Assembly (NCBI GenBank): GCA_003023665.1
Contig: PXYR01000043.1
Location: forward strand, 1 to 12,980
Reading direction: 5' to 3'
DNA: 12,980 nucleotides
DNA from: Bacteroidota bacterium
Lineage (GTDB): Bacteria; Bacteroidota; Bacteroidia; Flavobacteriales; Schleiferiaceae
Shown here: positions 1 to 8,131 of the stretch, piece after piece
Numbering within the stretch: the stretch's first letter is position 1
How the letters are laid out: each line of letters starts with the position of its first letter
Translations under genes and position numbers: made by a program
The notes under the pieces: model-generated
The model's input: only the letters and a program-made list of their open reading frames with translations
Told to the model about the DNA's origin: nothing
Databases searched by the model: none

Positions 1-381
1 AATATGTAAAGAACTTTTTCTTATTCTCCCCTTTCTCTCGAACGGGGCGGCAAATGTACGCAGCCTAATTTTAACTACGCAACACTTTTCTTTGTTTTTT
101 ATTGAAATCTTTTTCTTTCGATTAAGAAGTTCAATCCCTCGACTTATTTTTTCAAAACCAAGGAGCGCAAAGATACATCATCTAATGTTATACTCAGTAA
201 TCGTACAGAGCTTTTTATTCTCAAATATTCATATTGATTGACGTCTCATTATTACGCTGCAAAAACAACTACCCTTGAAAAGAACATGCCCTGTTTCCAA
301 AGCGGTTGCAAATCTAAGTGTAATAATTACACTTACCCTATAAAGACTAACTTTTTTTACTGATTGCTACAGCTCTGAGTA
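1..381. other. non-coding T-rich region with degenerate repeats
   Basis: No convincing gene is seen in these 381 bases. All frames are broken by stops. The longest left-edge frame (3-68) would encode about 21 residues with no recognisable features. The stretch is rich in T tracts. It carries four degenerate copies of a motif of the form GCGG(TT)GCAAAnnTA on the plus strand, near 47-60, 165-176, 254-270 and 301-316, and a near-perfect palindrome at 315-335. I recall sequences of this form recurring between genes in Bacteroidota genomes, but I know of no established function. The region lies downstream of the dehydrogenase gene that ends at 382. It may hold the leader or trailer of a gene beyond the left edge. 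Confidence 0.6.
315..335. repeat. 21-bp near-perfect palindrome (possible operator or weak terminator)
   Basis: The two 10-base arms (315-324 and 326-335) are exact reverse complements around a single central A at 325. All ten pairs match, starting TAAGTG and ending CACTTA. The arms are AT-rich, and no U-tract follows directly on either strand: the nearest plus-strand T run is at 352-358, about 16 bases away. It is therefore not a typical terminator for the dehydrogenase gene ending at 382. A binding site for a dimeric regulator of a gene beyond the left edge, or a simple hairpin, are both possible. Confidence 0.45.
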
Positions 382-1053
382 TTATGGTGTTGACAATGAA
401 ACCTCTACTACTCTACCTCGCATGACCTTGTGATTGTTAAGTGTAAAGTGCTTAATGTACTCAGCCATTTGTTCAGGATGAACGGGAGCTTGATAACCAG
501 GAAACGCTTCTTCAAGCATTTCAGTTTGTACCGCACCTAAGGCAAGACAGTTAAATGTCCAATTCGTTGACTCACCGTATTCTGCTTGGAGACACTCTGT
601 AAGTATGCTTAGCGCACCTTTGGAAGAGCTATAAGCACTTAGACCGGCGAATTTCACAGAACCAGTGACTCCCCCAATAGAGCTTATGTTTACCACATGT
701 ATTCCTTTACTGAATTGAGGCATTAACATCTGAATTAAATGTATTGGACCAAAAACGTTCGTTCTGTAAACCCGATGTAAATCCTCTGAAGTAATTGATT
801 CAAATGATTTGTTTACCAAGGCGCCTGCATTGTTAATTAATGCATCAACTTGCAATTTGGGCAAATCATCCTTTCTGATATTGATAAGATCTATGGACTT
901 GCATATAAGAGTTTTGGGGTATTGTTCTTGAAGTCCTGCAAGTGCATTGCAGTTTCTTGTTAATACCACAACAGTAAAATGATCTGCCAAAAATGCTTTA
1001 ACAGTTTCTAGTCCTATTCCTCGGGAACCTCCGGTAATCCAAATATTTTTCAT
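382..1053 (-). CDS. short-chain dehydrogenase/reductase (SDR) family oxidoreductase
   Basis: A classical SDR of 223 residues, near the usual family size of about 250. Numbered from the chosen Met, it has the Rossmann dinucleotide motif TGGSRGIG (7-14), NNAG (74-77), the structural Asn in TNV (99), a catalytic Ser in NISS (124/125) and the YSSSK catalytic motif (Tyr141, Lys145). The Ser-Tyr spacing is about three residues longer than usual. It should reduce or oxidise a carbonyl/alcohol with NAD(P)H in the cytoplasm; the substrate cannot be told. The frame stays open up to a TTG at 1080, but I chose the ATG at 1051-1053 because it puts the Rossmann motif at the usual distance from the N-terminus. 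It also leaves the gene clear of the terminator hairpin at 1083-1106. A -7-like TATATTCG (minus strand, 1061-1068) lies just upstream but lacks a clear -33 partner. The gene follows pdhC on the same strand yet is separated from it by the hairpin, so it is probably transcribed separately. Confidence 0.85.
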   Translation of the reverse strand: MKNIWITGGSRGIGLETVKAFLADHFTVVVLTRNCNALAGLQEQYPKTLICKSIDLINIRKDDLPKLQVDALINNAGALVNKSFESITSEDLHRVYRTNVFGPIHLIQMLMPQFSKGIHVVNISSIGGVTGSVKFAGLSAYSSSKGALSILTECLQAEYGESTNWTFNCLALGAVQTEMLEEAFPGYQAPVHPEQMAEYIKHFTLNNHKVMRGRVVEVSLSTP

Positions 1054-1082
1054 AGCAATTCGAATATAGACATTAAACAAAG

Positions 1083-1106
1083 CAGCCCGAACGTTAGTTC
1101 GGGCTG
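1083..1106 (-). terminator. rho-independent terminator after pdhC
   Basis: A perfect 10-bp GC-rich stem (CAGCCCGAAC and its complement) closes a 4-base loop at 1093-1096. Read on the minus strand, it is followed by a T-rich stretch (CTTTGTTT). It lies 27 bases past the pdhC stop, as expected for the end of the pdhA-pdhC transcript. It also sits 29 bases ahead of the dehydrogenase ATG. Confidence 0.8.
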
Positions 1107-1133
1107 TTATTAAATATACTATTCAAGTACCTA

Positions 1134-2390
1134 TTACGCGAACATCGTAATTGGATTTTCTAAAAACCCTTTAATAGTTTGCAAAAATGCTGCTCCTGAA
1201 GCTCCATCAATTACTCGATGATCGCAACTTAATGTAACTTTCATCACATTCCCCGGCACTACAGCACCATCCTTTACCACAGGCACTTGTTTGATTCCTC
1301 CTACCGCAAGTATAGCGGCATCTGGAGGGTTCACAATCGCAGTGAACTCTTCAATACCGAACATACCAAGATTCGAAATTGTAAAAGTATTTCCTTCCCA
1401 ATCCGCAGGCTGTAATTTTTTATCTTTTGCTTTGCCGGCCAAGTCTTTAACACTTGCACTAATGTGAGCTAAAGGCATTAGATCTGCATGTCTGAGAACA
1501 GGCACTAATAAGCCATCCTCTACTGCAACTGCAACGCCAATGTGGACATGATCACTCTGGCGAATACTATCACCCATCCATGCTGAATTTATTGCAGGGT
1601 GTTTTTTAAGCGCAAGGGCACATGATTTTATTACCAAATCATTAAAACTGATTTTTGTATCCCCATTTGCGTTCAGTGCCTTTCTCGCATCTATAGCACG
1701 ATCCATGTTTATGTCCATGGTTATGTAAAAATGAGGGGCACTAAACTTACTTTCGCTCAACCGCTTTGCAATTACTTTACGCATTTGACTAACAGGCGTA
1801 TCAGTAAAGTTTTCTACACCCGCAGGAACAGTGTTTACCCCTGGCTGCGCTGAAGTATGAAATGCTGGATTGAAGGAATCTACATCGCGTTTTATGATAC
1901 GACCATGGTCTCCCGAACCTTGAAGCATGTTTAAATCAATACCGCGCTCTGATGCTAACTTTCTTGCTAGAGGAGAAGCCTTTACACTTCCGTCTGATGG
2001 GACAACAATTGGTGCTGCCGGAGCTGGAGTAGCAACTGGAGCCGCCGGGGCTGGAGCCTCTTTAACAGGAGCTGGTGCTGGAGCCTCTTCTTTGACGGGC
2101 TCTTCTGTTGGCACAGAACCTCCTTTAAGAGACTCTATATCTTCACCCTCTTCACCAAGGATTGCTAAAACCGTATCTACCGGAGACGTTTCGCCTTCAC
2201 CGGTTCCAATGTAAAGAAGAATACCTTCTTGACCTGGGAAAGCCTCAAATTCCATTGTGGCTTTATCCGTTTCAATCTCAGCTAGTAAATCTCCTTCACT
2301 TACTTTATCTCCAACGCTTTTGTGCCATTTAGCCACAACCCCCTCAGTCATTGTATCCGAAAGACGGGGCATATTAATAACGATAGCCAT
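1134..2390 (-). CDS. pdhC: pyruvate dehydrogenase complex E2, dihydrolipoamide acetyltransferase
   Basis: Cytoplasmic E2 core enzyme that moves the acetyl group from lipoate to CoA to make acetyl-CoA. The 418 residues show, in order: an N-terminal lipoyl domain (about 1-80) with the lipoylated lysine in ETDKA (Lys43); an Ala/Pro/Glu-rich flexible linker (about 95-131); a peripheral-subunit-binding domain (about 137-173, ASPLARKLA); and the acetyltransferase domain (about 195-418) with the catalytic HRVIDG motif (His391, Asp395). There is only one lipoyl domain, whereas my recollection is that many flavobacterial E2 proteins carry two and exceed 500 residues. The gene starts 8 bases after the pdhA stop, with an AGGAA just ahead of its ATG, so the two are co-transcribed and probably translationally coupled. 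The E2 of a branched-chain or 2-oxoglutarate complex is less likely because it pairs with a pyruvate-type E1-alpha. Confidence 0.95.
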   Translation of the reverse strand: MAIVINMPRLSDTMTEGVVAKWHKSVGDKVSEGDLLAEIETDKATMEFEAFPGQEGILLYIGTGEGETSPVDTVLAILGEEGEDIESLKGGSVPTEEPVKEEAPAPAPVKEAPAPAAPVATPAPAAPIVVPSDGSVKASPLARKLASERGIDLNMLQGSGDHGRIIKRDVDSFNPAFHTSAQPGVNTVPAGVENFTDTPVSQMRKVIAKRLSESKFSAPHFYITMDINMDRAIDARKALNANGDTKISFNDLVIKSCALALKKHPAINSAWMGDSIRQSDHVHIGVAVAVEDGLLVPVLRHADLMPLAHISASVKDLAGKAKDKKLQPADWEGNTFTISNLGMFGIEEFTAIVNPPDAAILAVGGIKQVPVVKDGAVVPGNVMKVTLSCDHRVIDGASGAAFLQTIKGFLENPITMFA

Positions 2391-2398
2391 AATTCCTA

Positions 2399-3394
2399 TT
2401 AATCTTTAATAAATGGATAATCTTCTTGAGCATATACACCTTGATACACTTCAGAAGCATCAGGAAAGTCACTAGCTTCAGCGAATTCAACACATTCTTT
2501 AACCAAGTCTTTAACGCGCTGATTGATTTTTTCAATTTCCGAGTCGCTAGCCCACTTTTCCTCTTTGATTTTATTCAAACATAAGGTAATTGGATCTTTT
2601 GCTTGATATTCAGCTACTTCATCCTTAGATCTATATTTCTGTGGATCAGACATGGAGTGCCCTTTATAACGGTATGTGCGTATTTCAAGAAGCGTTGGAC
2701 CATCTCCTTTACGAGCGCGTTCCATTGCTTCGTGAACTGCATCATACACAGCAATGGGATCCATACCGTCTACAGCACGATTTGGCATTTCATATCCTTC
2801 ACCAAGCTTATGGATATCAGTATGATTCGCCGTGCGCTCAACCGATGTTCCCATAGCATAGCCATTGTTCTCTACAATAAAGACTACCGGTAATTGCCAG
2901 ATCATTGCCAAGTTAGCCGTTTCGTGCCATGCACCTTGTCTTATTGCGCCATCACCCATGTAGGTGAGCGTAACATTCTTTTTTTCTTTGTATTTATCCG
3001 CAAAAGCTAAGCCTGCACCTAAAGGAATTTGACCACCTACAATACCGTGTCCACCCCAGAAGCCGAGTTCGGGTGAAAACATATGCATAGAGCCTCCTTT
3101 GCCGCGTGAAGTACCCGTTACCTTACCCATCAATTCTGCCATTATTCTTCTTGGGTCCTCACCAAGAGCAATCGGTTGAACGTGGTTTCGGTAAGCCGTA
3201 ATCATTTTGTCACCTTCCTCCATTGCATAGGCTGAACCTGCCAAAACAGCTTCTTGTCCATTGTATAAATGTAGGAATCCACGAATTTTTTGCTGGATGT
3301 ATAAGGCTGCCGACATGTCTTCAAACTTTCTCCAGAAAAGCATGTCTTCGTACCATTTGAGATAGGTCGCTTTTGTAATGCGCTTTTTCGCCAT
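2399..3394 (-). CDS. pdhA: pyruvate dehydrogenase E1 component, alpha subunit
   Basis: Thiamine-diphosphate-dependent E1-alpha subunit that decarboxylates pyruvate and, with an E1-beta subunit, loads acetyl groups onto the lipoyl domain of PdhC. Its 331 residues match the usual size for the heterotetrameric (alpha2beta2) type. Visible motifs are the ThDP/Mg site GDG (147-149) followed 26 residues later by NN (176-177), the substrate-channel region RGKGGSMH (97-104), and the loop RYKGHSMSDP (242-251) with its conserved His246. The first Met gives MAKKRITK, a normal E1-alpha N-terminus. No E1-beta gene is in the window: the upstream gene is porV and the downstream one is pdhC, so the beta subunit must be encoded elsewhere. 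A promoter at 3416-3445 separates this operon from porU-porV. Confidence 0.96.
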   Translation of the reverse strand: MAKKRITKATYLKWYEDMLFWRKFEDMSAALYIQQKIRGFLHLYNGQEAVLAGSAYAMEEGDKMITAYRNHVQPIALGEDPRRIMAELMGKVTGTSRGKGGSMHMFSPELGFWGGHGIVGGQIPLGAGLAFADKYKEKKNVTLTYMGDGAIRQGAWHETANLAMIWQLPVVFIVENNGYAMGTSVERTANHTDIHKLGEGYEMPNRAVDGMDPIAVYDAVHEAMERARKGDGPTLLEIRTYRYKGHSMSDPQKYRSKDEVAEYQAKDPITLCLNKIKEEKWASDSEIEKINQRVKDLVKECVEFAEASDFPDASEVYQGVYAQEDYPFIKD

Positions 3395-3415
3395 TATTAG
3401 ATGTGTTTAGTGCGA

Positions 3416-3445
3416 CAAAAATAATCCAAAACCGCACCTAGCAAA
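3416..3445 (-). promoter_or_regulatory. Bacteroidota-type promoter of pdhA-pdhC
   Basis: On the minus strand a TTTG (-33 element, 3442-3445) is followed after 18 bases by TATTTTTG (3416-3423), an exact match to the Bacteroidota -7 consensus TAnnTTTG. Transcription would start near 3410, leaving a leader of about 15 bases before the pdhA ATG. This is the best promoter match in the window. Confidence 0.7.
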
Positions 3446-3492
3446 AAAGAATGCGATTTTAGTTTTAACTAACCAAAAAACTTATGAATGGT

Positions 3493-4659
3493 TTACTGCG
3501 CTAAAAAGCCGTCAATATTGAATGCCATTGAGAAACGTAACGTATTCTCTAATGGTGATCGCGTGGTTGGACTTGCAGGAATCAAATAAGCCATATCAAT
3601 GTTAAAAACATTGTATACAAGGCCAAAACCTAAAGTAACATACTGACGATTTCCCTTGAGCTTGTGCTCTTGTAAATAACCACCTCGTGCAAACAAGAAA
3701 TCATTGTATTTGTACTCCATTCCAAAGTTGTAAATATTTTCTTGAAGTAATTCAGCAACGCCACCTGGTTTTGCTGCGGGATTGAAACTTTGAGCTACAC
3801 CAATCAGCGGGGTCATGTCATCCGTGTCCACACCTGCAATGATTTCACCATTAGTCCCTAATTCTGGTGGGGTTGGCACTAAAAGGCGATTGATATCTAA
3901 ATACACAGAGAACACGTTATAGTCGTCAATTTGTAAATGATATCCCCCTCCAATCCTAAGATTAGTTGGCAAATAATCTGAGTTACCGCTCTCTGAATAG
4001 GCAATCTTTGCCCCCAAATTCGTCATGGCTATACCTGCAGTAAAAGCTTGTTTTCTCCCGTCCTTAATATTCGCGAAGTCACTTTGGTAATAGAATCCCA
4101 AGTCTGCGGCTCCACTCTGCCCAGGTTTGGTTTGAAGTCCCTGAACAACTTGACCTTGAGCGATGTCAGAGTAAATCCATCGAAGCGCCGTACCTGCACT
4201 CCAATGATCACTCAACTTTAATGCATAAGCAACATCAAAATAAAACTCATAAGGATTAAAAGTACCCAAACTATTTCCGCTATCGTCTGTGAAATTTATT
4301 TCACCCAACGAAAAATATCTTAGAGAAGCCGAAATACCTTGTCTATCACTTAAGGCTTTAGAATAATTCACATAAGCCAAATCAATATCAGGAACTAAAC
4401 GAGACATCCAAGGTGTATAGGAAAGAGCCATGTTGGCTTCCTTGTTCTCCAAAAAAGCGAGTTTTGCTGGATTCCAAGCGCTAGAATTTCCATCTGGTGT
4501 TGAAGCAACGCCAACATCTCCCATAGCTCCTGCACGTGAATCCGGGCTCACTAACAGGATAGGAACAGCAGTCGTAACTACATTATATTTTAGGTCATTT
4601 TGCGCATACCCTTTAGATGCAAATGCAAGCAAGAAAAGAAAGAGAATGTGTTTTTTCAT
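3493..4659 (-). CDS. porV: type IX secretion system outer-membrane protein PorV (LptO)
   Basis: Outer-membrane beta-barrel of the FadL-like class. In the type IX system it picks up cargo by its C-terminal signal at the translocon and delivers it to the PorU sortase. The 388 residues begin with a signal peptide (about 1-20, Lys-rich start, hydrophobic core, end GYAQ). The conserved family N-terminus follows: SRAGAMGDVG (41-50) and then SSAWNPAKLAF. The rest alternates polar and hydrophobic residues as in a barrel, and the protein ends in a strand rich in aromatic/hydrophobic residues (FSMAFNIDGF). Length agrees with the roughly 390-residue Porphyromonas protein. The gene begins 28 bases after the porU stop on the same strand, so porU-porV form an operon. 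There is no Shine-Dalgarno sequence, only an A/T-rich stretch before the ATG. Confidence 0.93.
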   Translation of the reverse strand: MKKHILFLFLLAFASKGYAQNDLKYNVVTTAVPILLVSPDSRAGAMGDVGVASTPDGNSSAWNPAKLAFLENKEANMALSYTPWMSRLVPDIDLAYVNYSKALSDRQGISASLRYFSLGEINFTDDSGNSLGTFNPYEFYFDVAYALKLSDHWSAGTALRWIYSDIAQGQVVQGLQTKPGQSGAADLGFYYQSDFANIKDGRKQAFTAGIAMTNLGAKIAYSESGNSDYLPTNLRIGGGYHLQIDDYNVFSVYLDINRLLVPTPPELGTNGEIIAGVDTDDMTPLIGVAQSFNPAAKPGGVAELLQENIYNFGMEYKYNDFLFARGGYLQEHKLKGNRQYVTLGFGLVYNVFNIDMAYLIPASPTTRSPLENTLRFSMAFNIDGFLAQ

Positions 4660-4687
4660 AATTTATTGTGCGTGTCGCAGCGCAAGT

Positions 4688-7600
4688 TTAACGTATATAA
4701 ATGAGCTTTTCTTGTATTCTCGAAGATTTTCCATCCAAAGTTCTCTTCCAATCCACTCTGGCATGATAAAAACCTGGTGTCAATTTCCCACTTGGAATGT
4801 CCGAAATTCTAAACGTTGGCAAATCGGAAGAATTTCCTTCAAGTATTGTATTCTCCGTCCATTCCCAAATTAATTTACCCTGATTATCTGTCAGCGTTAA
4901 CCTTAGAGATCCTTCCTCTCCCTTTTGATTGTGATTTAAGATAAAATTCAATTCTGTGCTAAAGGGATTTGGAAAAACTTCAAGTTGTTCGAGTATGGGG
5001 TCTAAAGCATTCACCACGACAAAGGTTATTTCATCATATCCCCACTGATTTAAAACATCCCAAGCACGAAGTGACAAGGAATGCTCACCATCTTCAAGGT
5101 CATAATATTGGAAGGCAATGCTGCCTCTAGTGAAATCATCTATGTTAGACACATAGGCTTCATTCACGTTGAGCGGACTACCGTCTAATTCTAAAACAAT
5201 GTTATGTCCAATTCCTAGGCCTACGGCGTTAATTCCACTTTCATCTTTCATAAGACCAATGGCCAGTGGATTTGCATCGCTAATTCCGCCAGAAATAAAA
5301 TTAGTGTCATTAATAAACAATCTCACCTCAGGACCAAGGTTATCCGTTACGGTACCGTCATAAACACCACCAATGAGTAAGTCGCGTTGACCACCCCAGG
5401 CATCTTCGTTTTGACTTGCCGCATAGGATACTACTTTTGGAGTTCCTACTCTTAAGTTAATATCAAGCGGCACTCTGAATTGCACGCTAAATTCCCCACC
5501 ATACACAGAAGCCTCTCCACGAAAGATAATGTTGTTTTGAGTTTGATAATTAACTACCGAACCTGCACCGTCATTCCGGCGTGTCTGCAAATCTTGAGCC
5601 TTATCAAAAAATGTTAACCAAACCTTTCCTTCAAAATTTTCATCTATCGCCAAATCGCTGCCTACATGACCTTTAATTTCAACCCAAGAAAGCGCGTTTA
5701 AAGTATCTTGAAATGCGCCCCAGGCAACACCATTTATTGAATCTAAAATCACTTTCTTCTTGGGCTTGGAAAGCGGTAAAGTGGGGTCACCTATTAAAGA
5801 AAACTTAATTTTATCTCCGCTAATGTTATTGTTTTTAGTCTGTCTTAGAACATCTCCCAAACGAGGCGTTTCCAAACTCATCATTTTCTGATTCAATAAC
5901 CTATTAATATCGTAAGTGCTATTGGTTGCAAAAACACTTCGAGTAGTGGAAAATAAAGCAATCGCGCCACCGTCAGGATTCAAAAACAATTGCTCTCCAG
6001 CACTCACTCTAGTTGGATCGTCAAATCGAGTGAATTCACATGTTATAGTTGTAAACACGGGCAATTTAGTACTATTGGCCCAGCCATTAATATCTTCCAA
6101 TTGAAGTATGCGCTCAGAGGCCCAACCAACTTCTCCCCCGTGACCCACAAAACTTACTATTAGAGCGCCTTTTTCTACACTTCTAAACAATGCTTCTCTA
6201 GCCGTTGGGTATCGCTGAGAACCTGGTTTAGATTCTTGAAGAAAAGCATCGGTATAGATTTTTATCATGTTGAGTTCGGGACGAATGGTGTCTAATCGCT
6301 TTGCCAAAGCATCTTGAACCACTGCAAATTCTCTTTCCCAAGATTCATCTACATCATCTGCTACGAGCACCATATCGCCTCTCCAAGGACCATATCTATC
6401 GTCGCTATTGACGTATTTATCAACCTTAGCAATTACTTCTTGTGCCTGTCGATTGTTTGTAACAGGAATTCTGCCTATTCCTAAATCAAGGTCGTCTGCG
6501 TACCAATTAATTCCTTCCCCTTGGTCTAGATAGCCAAAATAATCGTCAGTGATGTATGAAGAGTACAAGGAAAAGCTCCCAAAACTTTCAAAAGTTGGAA
6601 TCAGATTTGTTTTCTCGGGAAGAGTTTCCTTGTAATCGTATGAGGCATCACCAAAGAGCGTTAAATATTGCAGTCTATTCATTTGGCGCGAAGACAGTTC
6701 AACAAGAAATTGTCTTATGGCAGCAATATCTGGAGTACCGCCATTTACATAAGCATATATTTCTTCCAACGAAACCGCTGTAGATTGAACGCCTACTGAG
6801 TTCTGTATGCTGGCTAAATTTTGTGCTGCGACCATCATGGAGTCCGGGGCAATAATTAATGCGTTTTTTTCCAAAAGTGCATCCAGAGTCAACATATTAC
6901 CTGTTCTAACCATCTGAGGTCTAAACGCATCATCAGGATGAATGGCAATAAACTCCTTAAATTCTTCTTCCGTTACCTCCCAAGAAGTGTTACTTGAGTT
7001 TTCAAATGATTCAATATAAACTGGCTGACTAGCATTGGTCACGTCGAAAACCAACAATCCTTGGCCGTCAACTTGAACAATGGATGTAGAGTCGGCGCTT
7101 CGGGGAAAATTTTGGAATTTTTTTTGATAATTGGCATGACCTACATACGCGTTGGAAGTCAGGTAATTTACTTTGAGTTGGTCTAACCATAGGGCCGCGC
7201 CGTTGTCACTACTTTTATCATAATTCAATACGATTTGCTTGGACGCGGGAAAGAATGAATTGAAGGATGCTTCAGTTACATAATTAGCTACTGACGATGT
7301 GGAGACTGAAGGGAATTGGATAGCGGTAGTGCCTTGTACGGCTAGAGATGTTCCTGAACTCGATGACCGCGCGACTGCATTTAATTCGATATACATGTTC
7401 GAACTATTCATACTTGTAATAGGAAGAAAGGGTAATTCGAATGCTTGGATAGTTGTAAAATCAAACAGTTCACCAAACCATCTTCTACCCGTCCCGACTA
7501 AATTGTACATCGCTGTATCTCTGTGCCAAAATTGACGAGAAGTAGAAATCGTCCTGGAGGCCTGTCCTGACTGATTTCCAGAAACTGTAATCATTCCGTT

Positions 7601-8029
7601 AGTATTCGGCTGGTCGGTAGCTGAAACTAAGAAATGCTCAAAGTTAGAATATGGATGTGCGGTGTATTGATACTTGCCGTCATTGTTATTCCAATTAACT
7701 CCGTATGCTGCGTTAGAATAAAAGTAAACTTTTGAAGAAGGATCTAGAATGGAATCGGAATCGTCAATAAAATAGGGTGTTGACGTAATAAAATTCTGGG
7801 CGGTATCATTAATGTGAGACAACACGGCCTCTGTTCTTTGTAGTAATATAATCCTATCTAAGCGGTCACCATTTGCCAATATTCCAGCCTCAACCAAGTC
7901 GTTCCCATCTAAAACATGTATGCCTTGTTTAGCTGTTTTAAATTGAGCATACTGTCCTTGATCAAAACTCATCTGACCTAACAAATGAATATTATAAAGG
8001 AGGAATAGAAGGGATAATCGATTTCTCAT
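4688..8029 (-). CDS. porU: type IX secretion system sortase PorU (C25 family)
   Basis: Cell-surface sortase, related to gingipains, that cuts C-terminal signals from type IX cargo and links the cargo to lipopolysaccharide, working with PorV. Counted from the chosen ATG (1113 residues), there is a signal peptide (about 1-19, hydrophobic core SLLFLLYNIHLLG) and then an N-terminal C25-type domain. The peptidase domain (about 435-760) carries catalytic His630 (SFVGHGG) and Cys664 (TITCEFT). Their 34-residue spacing is close to that of Porphyromonas PorU. Beta-sandwich regions follow, and a type A C-terminal domain starts at about residue 1016 (LEVFPNPF) and runs to the end. The frame extends to a GTG at 8038, but that codon lies inside a -7-like element and adds only Ser-Glu before the Met, so I prefer the ATG at 8027-8029. 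The gene is divergent from the porP/sprF-like gene and lies upstream of porV. Confidence 0.94.
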   Translation of the reverse strand: MRNRLSLLFLLYNIHLLGQMSFDQGQYAQFKTAKQGIHVLDGNDLVEAGILANGDRLDRIILLQRTEAVLSHINDTAQNFITSTPYFIDDSDSILDPSSKVYFYSNAAYGVNWNNNDGKYQYTAHPYSNFEHFLVSATDQPNTNGMITVSGNQSGQASRTISTSRQFWHRDTAMYNLVGTGRRWFGELFDFTTIQAFELPFLPITSMNSSNMYIELNAVARSSSSGTSLAVQGTTAIQFPSVSTSSVANYVTEASFNSFFPASKQIVLNYDKSSDNGAALWLDQLKVNYLTSNAYVGHANYQKKFQNFPRSADSTSIVQVDGQGLLVFDVTNASQPVYIESFENSSNTSWEVTEEEFKEFIAIHPDDAFRPQMVRTGNMLTLDALLEKNALIIAPDSMMVAAQNLASIQNSVGVQSTAVSLEEIYAYVNGGTPDIAAIRQFLVELSSRQMNRLQYLTLFGDASYDYKETLPEKTNLIPTFESFGSFSLYSSYITDDYFGYLDQGEGINWYADDLDLGIGRIPVTNNRQAQEVIAKVDKYVNSDDRYGPWRGDMVLVADDVDESWEREFAVVQDALAKRLDTIRPELNMIKIYTDAFLQESKPGSQRYPTAREALFRSVEKGALIVSFVGHGGEVGWASERILQLEDINGWANSTKLPVFTTITCEFTRFDDPTRVSAGEQLFLNPDGGAIALFSTTRSVFATNSTYDINRLLNQKMMSLETPRLGDVLRQTKNNNISGDKIKFSLIGDPTLPLSKPKKKVILDSINGVAWGAFQDTLNALSWVEIKGHVGSDLAIDENFEGKVWLTFFDKAQDLQTRRNDGAGSVVNYQTQNNIIFRGEASVYGGEFSVQFRVPLDINLRVGTPKVVSYAASQNEDAWGGQRDLLIGGVYDGTVTDNLGPEVRLFINDTNFISGGISDANPLAIGLMKDESGINAVGLGIGHNIVLELDGSPLNVNEAYVSNIDDFTRGSIAFQYYDLEDGEHSLSLRAWDVLNQWGYDEITFVVVNALDPILEQLEVFPNPFSTELNFILNHNQKGEEGSLRLTLTDNQGKLIWEWTENTILEGNSSDLPTFRISDIPSGKLTPGFYHARVDWKRTLDGKSSRIQEKLIYIR

Positions 8030-8037
8030 TTCAGACA

Positions 8038-8045
8038 CAAACTTA
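8038..8045 (-). promoter_or_regulatory. -7-like element upstream of porU
   Basis: Read on the minus strand this is TAAGTTTG, an exact match to TAnnTTTG. TTTG sequences lie upstream at spacings of 13 and 24 bases, neither ideal, so the -33 element is uncertain. If it is used, transcription would begin only 2-5 bases before the porU ATG at 8029, giving a nearly leaderless mRNA. Confidence 0.45.
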
Positions 8046-8123
8046 GCTCAAGACATAACAAAAGCCATGCAAAAAGCGTTTAACATCAAACGAAAGTGGA
8101 GTGAAAATCGTACTTTTTTTGCT

Positions 8124-8131
8124 TATACTTG
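8124..8131 (+). promoter_or_regulatory. -7-like element upstream of the porP/sprF-like gene
   Basis: TATACTTG differs from TAnnTTTG by one base. It would place the transcription start about 20 bases before the ATG at 8156. No TTTG sits about 19 bases upstream; the nearest is adjacent (8118-8121). The promoter call is therefore tentative, although some promoter must lie in this 126-bp divergent gap. Confidence 0.35.

Noticed and set aside
3..68. Possible C-terminal end of a gene entering from the left edge (plus strand, about 21 codons to a TAA)
   Set aside because: Too short to judge, with no recognisable sequence, and it runs through a non-coding repeat motif at 47-60.
1927..2214. Plus-strand frame rich in Ala/Gly/Ser opposite pdhC
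   Set aside because: It is the mirror image of the Ala/Pro linker of PdhC; low-complexity codons leave the antisense frame open. It has no gene-like features.
3459..3472. Small AT-rich inverted repeat (TTAGTT/AACTAA) after porV as a terminator
   Set aside because: Only 6-bp arms with a 2-base centre and no adjacent T run on the minus strand; too weak to call.
4430..4873. 147-codon plus-strand frame across the porU-porV junction
   Set aside because: It lies antisense to the porV start, the junction and the porU end, all well supported. The predicted protein has no recognisable motif, signal or family resemblance.
8030..8038. GTG start for porU at 8038
   Set aside because: It adds only three residues and lies in a TAnnTTTG-type element; the ATG at 8029 gives a normal signal peptide.
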